From Blastocladiella britannica (lineage: Eukaryota > Blastocladiomycota > Blastocladiomycetes > Blastocladiales > Blastocladiaceae), in NCBI GenBank assembly GCA_025349905.2, contig MU624748.1, positions 1 through 26,577 of the forward strand: 26,577 nt of DNA, given 5' to 3'. This document shows positions 18,101 to 26,577 of this stretch, piece after piece. The notes beneath the pieces were generated by a model that was not told the DNA's origin, searched no databases, and saw only the letters and a list, made by a program, of their open reading frames with translations. The position numbers were made by a program, and so were the translations under genes. Position 1 is the stretch's first letter, and the number at the start of each line of letters is the position of its first letter.

Positions 18101-21100
18101 GCCATTTCGCCCGGGTACAAGTCGCCCGACGGCAGCGATGCAAGGTTGTCCATGCTACTCCTCCCGCTTCTGCCACCAGGCGACTGTTGTTGTTGCTGCT
18201 GTTGCTGTTGCTGTAGCAAGGAGCCAAGAGCCTGCTGAATGCCAGTGGCAGAAGTCGGCGGCGGGGCCCCATCGATCACATCAGCATGGAGCTGTAAGTG
18301 CTGCCCGAGGACCTGCGACACGTCCGGCCCGCCCAAGATGGTCGTAAACAGCAGCAGAGACTGCCGGAAATAGGACAAGTACTTTGGCGAAATGTCGGCC
18401 TTTCCGGCTGCCGTTGCCAGCGGGAGTGGATAAGTCGCGCGCGGGCCGCGGGCGACGGGCAGAAGGAACTCGACGTCGGCGCGTGTCAGGCGCGTGAGGG
18501 AAAGCGATGTGCGCGACAGGTGGGTGCTGATTTGGTTCAGAATCACGTTCGAGAGCCGCGACGTGAGCATCCCAACCACCTCGCTGGTAAATGACCGGTC
18601 AGGCTCGTCGAGGCCGTGCAGCTGCACAATGAGCCGCCGCTGGGTATCGCCGGGCGCCGAGGGAGACGTCGCGCTGGACGCGTCATCGCCATCTCCCATC
18701 ATGCTATGGGGAAGGGTGAGGTGCGAGCTCGGTCCCAAGCCGCCATTACTGGTACCGGCCATTGTGCCGCTCATCAGCGGGGTGCCGGGTACAGTGGTGC
18801 CAGTGGACCCGCCCGCGTTACCAGTAGCAGCAGCCGAAGTCGGCATCACTTCCGCCAGTGTCATGTAATACACGGATTCGGAGGGAGCGGGCGGGCACAT
18901 GACGAACGTATTGCGTCGGTTCCCGACCGCGAGCGAGTTGAGCATGGCCGAGACGGCGTTGATGGCCATCAGGGGTTTCAAGCGCCAGTGGAGCACGATG
19001 GTGTGTGAGAACTGGACCGGGCACGCAAACTGGCCAATCTGCATGCGGCCCTTACGCGATTCTTTTTCCCGCGGCTCGGGCGAGTCAGGAGTGATGAGGT
19101 ACTTTGAAGCGGTGTGCGTGCTGCGAAGCTCGTTCAGCAACATGCGCGCATTGACATTGTGTGCCACCCGTGCTGCGATCGAGTGGAACCGCGCCACCAC
19201 GTCCGGATTGTGTGTGTGCAGGTGGATGGCCGACGATTCGGCCATAAACACAATCCATTCCCGCATGGGCTCGAGGCTCGGGCCAGTCTCTTGGGGTGGC
19301 AGCTGACTGCCCGATGTCCCCACGGTTGGGTTGGGAACAGCGGGCGGCAACGAGTCGTAGCTGGTGTGCGACGGCGGCAGGACAATCCCCAGCCCCTCTT
19401 CCAAGTCACCTACATCAAAGTCAACAATGCTGGACGCGCGGCTGGCTGGTGCGCTGTTGCTCGCTGCTCCTCCTCGGGGCGGCTCCACCGCGGCAAGGTC
19501 CGGGCGGGGCAGCACACGCTTGGGAACCAAGTAAAAGAAGTGGTCGATCCGCTGGCAATGGTAGTCTCCGTAATCGGCGCGTTCGAGCTCGTGATTGACG
19601 ATCGCCACCGGCGCCGGCTTGAGAAGAACGAGCGGCAGGGTCTGTCGCGAAAGCGTTCCCAGATCCTTGAGAATAAGCGTTAGCCGATCGGTGGTCACTG
19701 GCGTGAGGTGCAGCAGCAGTTCCGTGATGAGGCCGCGAATGAAGATATTGAGGCCCGCCATGTGCAAATCAATCACCGATGTGAGAGCCGGTGCATCGCG
19801 CTCGAGCGAAAAGAAGCAAAACTGAATCTCAAGCGCGAGTGGGGCCATCAGCGTTGCCGCGTATCGTGGGTTCGAGTCCAGCAGCGATGCCAGCAAGGTC
19901 GGCGGTGTCGGCAACGATGGTAGGGCCGTGATCCGTCGCGGATTGGCGTCGGGTTGCACAAATAGCATCGAGCAAAAGTAGAAGGGCTAAACCACGAAGA
20001 GTGTGAGCAAATTTATACTAAAGGAAAATAAAAGGATATCGAACCTGAGTCAAGGTAAAGTACGCCGTGTCGGGGATGGGCCGGATAAAGGCCTCGAGTC
20101 GCTTGGAAAACCGCTTCACCGACTCGGAAACGCGCTCACCGAGTCCGTGCTGCCTCAGCAACTCAAAGACCATGAGCAGTCGCGTCACATCCAGCGAAGC
20201 AGTCACCTCGTGCAGCGATTCAATGCACAGTCCAACATCACGAGGGTGCAGCTGGTGGCAAAGAGAGTAGACGCATTCCACCAGTGCCGGCCACGCGAAT
20301 TGCGCCAGGGAGGTTTCCGTGTCTTGCGTTTGAACGTGGTAATCCGTCCAGTAGAATGCCGATCTGTCCATATTACTTATGTGAGGTTCCACTCGATTCA
20401 AATGAAATATAAATAAAAAAAAACATACACTAGTGGCAGCTGGTAAGGCACCACTTGACCAAACCGAGTCCGCGAATGGGGAGACAGCGGGACGCTATCC
20501 CAAACATTGTACGACATTTGATCGACAAGGCACTCGTACACGATAATGTACGAGACGCGAGTGTCGCGGGGCAAGAAAAACAGCAGGACTGTCGTGGTGA
20601 CGTAAAGGAGACAGTCAAAGTCGGTGATGGGCGGGTCCACGCCGGCGTTATCGTGCACGGCATGGTGTACATTGTCGTGGTCAAAGTCGCATACGAGCGG
20701 GACGCATGACGCGGCAAGGTGGCGCGTAAATGTGCGAGCAAACGACGCGATCGGAATGCCTACGGCCAGCGACAGGCCCATAACCGTCATTTTGCTGTGC
20801 GTGAGCACGTGCCGGAGCGAAAACAAGTCGGGCGAGTACGACGCAGGCGACCCACGCATCCGCATGCTCCCTCCTCCTCCACCGCCACCACCGCCGCCGC
20901 CGTTGTTGGAAGAGGAGTGGGTGGCCAATGCGCGGCTGGGAATGTTGCCACGCATCAGGCAGTCGATCGTGTACATGGCCGAGAGCTTCTCGTTGAGCTC
21001 GCGTGAATCGGCGGCCGAGTCGGGACCCCCGGGGAGCTGGTACTTTTCAATGGCCAGGTGCGTCTCGTCGCCAAAGGAGATGGCGCACTGCAGCGCGGCT

Positions 21101-24100
21101 TTGGCCAGAAGCAGCCGTCCCCGCGATGCATCCACAATACTGTACCCTTGCTGCGTGTGGTGCTGCACCGTGAGGGCTGTCATGCGCTGTACGAGCTCGG
21201 GCGAGACGCGGTACACGTACGGCTTGTGCTTAAGCAGGCGCCGGTTCAGGTCTGCGTTCGGGCCGGGGACAATCGAAATAGGCCCACAGTAGCGGTTCTG
21301 GAGCGCAAATGCAGCCGGCAACAGGATGGGTACCGACATAGGCCCGCCGGGTGACTTGAGGCCAAATCCGAGCATGTTCAGTCCATTGTTGCTGCTGCTG
21401 CCGCCAACATTGCCGCTGCGGGTGCCGGGGCCACCTCCACCACTGCCGTTCGGCGTTTGTGGCGCCACTTGCGCACAGACAAAGTGCGCTGGCGCCACAT
21501 TGTAGTACATGCACCGCCAAGAACTGCGGTGAGGCGATGACTCAAAGCAGGCAACCGCGACAAACGACAGCGGGCCCTGAGCAGCATCCACCAGTCCAGC
21601 CGAGACGGTACTCTTTGCACGTGAGGCAGGATGGGCGCTCCCACTATTGCCACCACCACTGGTGGTACCGGAACTGCCACCACCGCCAGTAGTATTAAGG
21701 GATTGCGTAAAAGCGTTCGAGGGCGACCCCGCGGCCACGAGCCGGACAAACCAGCGCCCGCTGAGCATGGATCCTGGCGTGCCCGCATTGGTGACGGGTG
21801 CGCCGCCGACCTCGAACATGGCCCAGTTAGCCTTGATATCGAATGCCACGTCCGGTTCCGAGGCAGAGAGGTCAACGGTCTCGGTATCCATCCAGTCGTG
21901 GTGCGATTTGAGGAGCGACTCGACCAGCTGCGCAAAGGTGCCAATGGCTTCGCGCGAGAGCGTCGGAGTGGGCGGGGAGATGGTCGAAAAGGTGGCCAGT
22001 GCTGGCGTCGGCGGTTGTTGCTGTGCAAACGGTGCCGAGTTGGGGTCGCCTGTTGCAGTGGCTGCGACGGCACGCTGGGCACTTATAGAGGATGCTGTAC
22101 CACCGCTACCAACACCGGGCGGCGGCGCACTTGTGGACCCTCCAGGAGTCATGCCGACCCGATCCACTTTAAATGCCACCTCGGTCACCACCCGATGGAC
22201 CAAATCTTGGTCCACAATGAGCTTGAGAAACTCGTTGAACTGGGCCACGTCAGAGCGCGGCGCACTCGTGTTCGCGCCAATGGCGCCGTGGGACATGGCC
22301 GCAATGGCTGGCTGCGACAGCGACGACGCCGGGCTCGAATTGCTGCCCCGACCATCCGAGCCCTGCGACCCAACGCCGCTCCCAGTTTGTCGAAACAAGT
22401 CCACCGTGAATTCCGAGTACGCCAGAATGTTGACCTCGACGCGTCCCGCAGACCAGTCGGCGCGTGCTCGGACCCGGTACTGAATGGCTACGTAGGGGAG
22501 CCAGTGCTTGAGAAGATACACGACCACGACTCCACGCGACCCGGATGCGGCTGCGGTGCCTGCAGCAGTGCCCCCTAAAGGTACATTACTGTTGCCAAAT
22601 CGATTGGACTCCTGTAGCGGCGTTTGCATTCGGAGACCAGCGGGATTACCGCTGCGGCCGTGCTGATTGGCCGAGCCTGCTGCTGCCGCTGTTGCCGCTG
22701 ACGCGCCGTGCTGGTAGCTCACGACCTGGACATGGAACCCCTGGCGAAGGCGAGCGGCAATGACCAGCAGCGGTGCCAAAATATCGTAGTCGCGAAACCG
22801 AGTTGGGACACAAGCGACCGGGAGCGGCCGGCCCACAGCGGCGCCTGCCGGGTCCCACGGAAAGACTAAGTGCGCGTGCGATGGCGGGGTGAAATTGTAG
22901 ACAAACTGGCGTGCGGCTGTGGCTGCTGCCCCGCTTCGGTCGCTGGTCGGGTTGGAGGCAGGCTGCATTGACCCATCGCTCAAAGCCTCGTCGCGCTGCA
23001 CGAGGGCCACATCACGCACCAGGATCGCCTCGGCGGTCGGCGGGCCGTTGAGCCACCGTCCACCGGTGGCAATCGCCACGTGCATGAGCCGCTCCGTTTC
23101 GGCAACGTGGCCGAACCGCGCGGCCCCGGCGGGAGCCACCAGCAGCACGTGCACGGGCGTGGCCGCAGCCGCAAGCGCCGCGACCTCAGGCATGGCGCGT
23201 GTCGGGGCGGTGACCACGCCGTCGGTGATGAGCAAGATAGCGGTTGGGGGCCAGCTGGGTGGGAACGCAGGGGCCACGCCCAGGTCGCCTCGCTTGGTCA
23301 GTGGGGGTGCGGCAATGCGCGCAACGTGCTGACAGACCGCCAGCAAGTGCACCAGGTCGGTCGGTTTGGTGGTGGTGGCGGCAGGGGTATGTTGCCGGCC
23401 GCTATTGCCCTGTGCTCCAGCAGCTACTGTTGCCTGTGGCGCATCTGGGGCCGCGTGTCCGTGCGATCGGTGGTGCGAGGAGGAGGGATGGGGCTCTTGA
23501 GCGGCCAAGATGCGCGTCAGTTTGTTCACAATGCGCCAGTACTGCTCCTCGCGCTGAAGGGCAAGCGGATCGATCGCGGTCGTGCGCGGTGGGGAAGCCG
23601 AAGCGGACATGGGCGCCGCCAAGAGTAGCTGGTGTCCAGCGTCGACCGGGAGCGATGTGACCTCGCTCGGTGCGATACGGACGCGTGCAAGGTACTGCAA
23701 TGGCGACTCGGTAGATCCCGTGTCGGCAAGGACCGAAAGGTAGGTGGCCACGTTGGTCTATATTTATGTATGGTCAGTGCCTTCATTTGGCAGACTCTGG
23801 TTCAAAAAGGAGGAAACAGTACATCGTCAGCAGCGGCAACGAGGCTCACCCACAGAGCGCGAAAGTGTGACATGACTTGCTCAAAGAGCACGCCGCGGCG
23901 GTCGGTGGTGCGCGACGACGGTGAAATGTCCAGGATCACAATCAAGTGCGAGACGCTGGCAAATAGCCGAATCCTCGTCTGCGATGTGAGCTGCAGCGAC
24001 TGCGATGGCGTGATCCGGTCCGGATCGCCAAGGACAGAGGAGAGACGCGTGGGCGGGAAGGATCGGCTAACGGGGGTCCGAGCATGCGTCGTCGAGGCGC

Positions 24101-24713
24101 GTCCGGGGAGTTGGCTGGTAGAAGATGAGTGCTCTCCAGCGGCACCAAAGACGGGCGGTAAAGTGAGCGCCGAGGTCGAGATGGCGTGCATCCCGAGCCC
24201 CGCGCCGAGTGCCTATGTCATTACGGTACCGTCAATATATATGGCCCACGATCGCAAATCGCTCCGATGCTGGTAAAGATCAACGAAATAATCGCACATT
24301 GACCTGCGGCCATTTGGCCAGCGTAAAAGTCTTGCCGACCAGGCGCAACAACACAAGCTCAATGCGGAATGGCGGACGTGGCAGCTGTTGCTGCCGATCG
24401 GAACCAGCGTGCTCAGTGTCTCCCAGGTGATTGGTACCATTATTACTGTCCGAGGTGGTCGGCTCGCCGCCGTTACAGCTCAGGCAAAGGACCATGGCTT
24501 TGATGGGCTGTGTAACATTGGGGTGAGTATATTGACTATTCCAGGTCCATGGCCCTTCGTCCTCGGGCGTTGCTACTTGGAGTGCTCGCGAGAAAATACC
24601 ATAACGTCGGGGGCCGAGTGGGGACGGCGCTCTCGGGCCCGGTCACTCACGGGCGATGCACGAGCGCCCAAGGCGACCGCATTGGCATTGGCGGTGGGTG
24701 GGAGAGCAATCAT
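15122..24713 (-). CDS. SZT2: SZT2 homologue (KICSTOR subunit, TORC1 control)
   Basis: Nine exons: 24713-24600, 24507-24304, 24212-23823, 23757-20429, 20375-20045, 19986-16757, 16697-16336, 16280-15438, 15384-15122. All joins are in frame; about 3,021 aa against some 3,430 in human. Near the N-terminus TRIRLFASVSHLIVILDISPS (split here: TRIRLF, then VILDISPSS, D201) aligns with the SZT2 segment holding LDLSPS. AILLITDGVVTAP (ITDG at 413-416) and FGHVAETERLMHVAIATGG (451-469) match ITDG and FGHVPNVELMKFIAMATFG of human SZT2. DxSxS plus TDG is the metal-site pattern of VWA folds. Long Gly (near 1,190), Gln (near 2,050) and Ser/Thr tracts interrupt the rest. In animals SZT2 anchors GATOR1 to lysosomes to restrain TORC1 when amino acids are low. 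The first two exons are the least certain: intron 2 starts at either 24303 (GTCAAT) or 24297 (GTGCGA), both phase 0, and intron 1 could instead begin at GTGAGT (24650). Upstream of the ATG is an in-frame TAA. Confidence 0.88.
18185..18213. repeat. CAG/CAA repeat (polyglutamine) in SZT2
   Basis: A mixed CAG/CAA run, read on the minus strand, codes ten consecutive Gln near residue 2,050 of the SZT2 homologue. It is an insertion in a region of low conservation and likely polymorphic. Confidence 0.85.
20870..20906. repeat. GGC/GGT repeat (polyglycine) in SZT2
   Basis: A run of Gly codons, read on the minus strand, codes more than ten consecutive Gly after SSSNN near residue 1,190 of the SZT2 homologue; a flexible linker. 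Confidence 0.85.
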
Positions 24714-24747
24714 TTAGAAACTCAAGGCAGAAAAATTAATAGAGCGA

Positions 24748-26169
24748 TCAGGGGCAAGTAAGACCAGCGCCGTGGGCCAATGGCCACTGAAACTGCTCTC
24801 GGTCGCCGCCGAAATTAGCACGCATGATGCATCCATGGCAGTCATGGCTGGCACCGGCAACAACTCCCAGCACCGGGTGTACGCGCCAGTCCGCCCCGCT
24901 CAACAGCTTCCCCAACTGGTTCCCTTCCCACACGACCTCGCCGTCCACGGTAATCACCACGGTGCGAGAGGAGGTGCGAATCCCGAACCCGATGCATAAT
25001 GCGGGCAGTCGATCTGCATGCGCAAAGTCGCCCTTTAGCTGCGACGGCAACTGGATCACACTACGCACCCTCCCGCCAATGTAAATGTCACCGGACGTGA
25101 GATCCACCGCAATCGACCGCGGTGCACTTCCTGGGAGCCTTGGCAATGATGAGGATGACGGCGATGACGATGGTGATGATGAAGCGGCCGTTGTGGTTAA
25201 CTGGGCAGCAGCCGAGAGTCCAACGCGGACGCAAGTTGTCGGAGCGCGCTCGCCCACCGTCACTTCAAAGTACTGCAGGTCCTGCTCTGTCTTGGGGGTG
25301 GTGGAAGGCCCGATGGCAAGCCGCGTGGTCACTGTACCGCTCTGAGCTTGGAATGACGATGAATCGAGGGACACGGTCCCGGTAACCTCGTCCACCCGGA
25401 GATGCGGCGCTGCGGTCGGATCGGCAACGAAAGCCCAGTCGTCATCGCGAGTGCCAGGCCACGGCATCGTCGAGTAAGGCGGTAGCACGGCATCTGATTC
25501 CACTGGGGCTCCATATCGATGGACAAGTTCCAGCTCGGCGTCCGGAAGAGGTGCTGCCGTCGCTGCAATATGTGTCGACAGACGCAGACAATCCCGACAC
25601 ATGACGAATCCGCCGCGGAGACCGGACCAGCACCCGCGTGCAAAACGTGCCACCAACCCCGGCCCGGCCAACAAGCACACCCCGAGCACATACGGGGCGA
25701 TGGGCAAGAGAATTAAACCAATAATGAAATATAAGACGATAATCAGTCCCGAGATGCTAGGCGGAGGACACGACGGCTGCCATCGCCCCGCAATTTGCAT
25801 GTCGGACGCGAATTCATAAAACACACAGCCCGATTCCCCTCGAGTCCCTGACCCTGGTGTCGGGACCCAGTACCCGTAGAAATTGAGCGCGGGCAGCGGC
25901 GCATTCGAGTACGTGTACTCGTACTGGTCTAAGATTTTTTTTTTTCATCTCGTGGTCAGTCCATTGCCCAGTGTCACAAGACCTTAAAATGAAGACGTAC
26001 TGTAAAGCCAGGACCGCGCATCGTCAATGGGGTCCCCGGTTCTGCTCACGGTGCCCTGCCAGCACGGAACGGTAGCGTTGAGGTTGGGAAGCACGTCGGC
26101 TCTGACGCCACACCGCGATGAGCTCCCGCGCGGATGCTGGGATGGATCATTGCCCGTTGTCCCGACCAT
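24748..26169 (-). CDS. Membrane-anchored SPRY protein, Ssh4/Ear1-like
   Basis: Two exons, 26169-26001 and 25928-24748, joined over a 72-nt GTACGT intron, give 449 aa from ATG 26169. Residues 1-110 look luminal: a sequon NAT (31-33), several Cys, and Tyr-rich YEYTYSNAPLP. One membrane helix follows (about 115-144, SISGLIIVLYFIIGLILLP). Then comes a cytosolic part with LPPY (205-208), an LPxY variant of the PY motif that binds WW domains of Rsp5/NEDD4 ligases, and a SPRY domain (about 220-440: DLQYFEVTVGE, SIAVDLTSGDIYIGG, CIGFGIRTSSRTVVITVDG). This is the layout of yeast Ssh4 and Ear1, which recruit Rsp5 to sort permeases into vacuoles. The start is unsure: the same frame upstream is open to a stop at 26311-26313, has no ATG, but codes a hydrophobic VVVFWTLISTGCIRIV that would suit a signal sequence, so a first exon may be missing. 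It ends 34 bp before the SZT2 ATG. Confidence 0.78.
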
Positions 26170-26577
26170 GGACGACGAGGCAGACACGCTCACAATTCTA
26201 ATGCAACCAGTCGAGATAAGGGTCCAGAATACTACTACACGGCTGCGCACTGAACAGAGTTCGGGTGTTGGAATTCTGAGATGGAAGTGAAGTGGAACAA
26301 AACGTCCGTTTTATCGCCAATGGAATTCTTCAGTCCTTGTTTTTCCTGCACCAAACCAAGCTGTTTTTTTCGTTTTTCTTGCTGGAATTCCACGAGCATT
26401 ATCTCAGTCCGATCATGCTACCGGAATTCCGGGCTGTCATTCCACGACCGATCCAATACCCCCGACCATGTTGACTTCCCCTTGCGCGGGCGCTTCGCCA
26501 ATCCATGCCCGCCCCGCCGTGCGTCCGAGGCCATCGGCCGCTTTCTTCCCGCCGCAGCTGACGAGCCCGACGCGCCC
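26170..26577. other. Right-edge stretch, no gene established
   Basis: 408 bases upstream of the SPRY-protein ATG. The inner part may hold its missing first exon. From about 26409 a plus-strand frame reads ...DHVDFPLRGRFANP... to the window end after a pyrimidine-rich run ending ATCTCAG (26402-26407), which would suit a 3' splice site of a gene running out of the window. A second plus frame starts with ATG 26468 and is also open, as are minus frames, so I cannot choose. Confidence 0.4.

Noticed and set aside
21631..22578. Long plus-strand frames across the SZT2 exons
   Set aside because: Shadows of the minus-strand gene; no family match and no codon sense.
24213..24440. Alternative SZT2 exon 2 in the frame starting at 24440
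   Set aside because: It ends in TAG just before exon 3 and lacks the VLLRLVGKTFTLAKW segment; the other frame joins in phase.
1..26577. tRNA, rRNA genes, CRISPR array or operon-type signals
   Set aside because: None seen by eye; the window is eukaryotic nuclear DNA with spliceosomal introns. A covariance-model scan would be needed for small RNAs.

Overview
The window looks like nuclear DNA of a flagellated, early-diverging fungus, most likely Blastocladiomycota (the Allomyces/Catenaria kind). I infer this from its content: a GC-rich, gene-dense layout; many introns of 53-92 nt with GTACGT, GTATGT or GTATTT donors; fungal families (OPT transporter, proteinase-K-type subtilase, Ssh4-like SPRY protein); and two families that yeasts lack, a CatSper-type sperm/zoospore channel and the KICSTOR scaffold SZT2. 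No search was possible, so the lineage is inference. I rebuilt gene models by hand; every listed join keeps the frame and uses GT..AG introns.

Left edge (1-2100): retroelement debris. A reverse-transcriptase-like fragment on + runs in from outside the window and has a likely 2-nt slip. A gag-like gene on - is spread over three frames. Two 21-bp direct repeats lie beyond it.

2358-11519: one minus-strand gene for an ankyrin-like, tryptophan-rich protein with a CaaX end, then four plus-strand genes: OPT oligopeptide transporter (3584-5885), CatSper-like channel (6200-8071, 7 exons), secreted subtilase with a Cys/Thr/Pro repeat tail (8516-10548) and universal stress protein (10794-11519).

11582-26169: four minus-strand genes in tight head-to-tail order. 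In transcription order these are a membrane-anchored SPRY protein resembling Ssh4/Ear1, SZT2 (9.6 kb, about 3,021 aa), a small secreted Gly-rich peptide with six C-terminal cysteines, and a UBE2O-type E2. Start-to-stop spacers are 34, 178 and 146 bp. The SPRY gene stops only 34 bp before the proposed SZT2 start. Ssh4-like adaptors (permease sorting at vacuole/endosome), SZT2 (GATOR1/TORC1 control at the lysosome) and UBE2O (hybrid E2/E3) all touch nutrient sensing or protein turnover; together with the oligopeptide transporter and secreted protease they suggest an amino-acid acquisition and sensing neighbourhood. That functional link is inference. The last 400 bases hold no gene I can establish.
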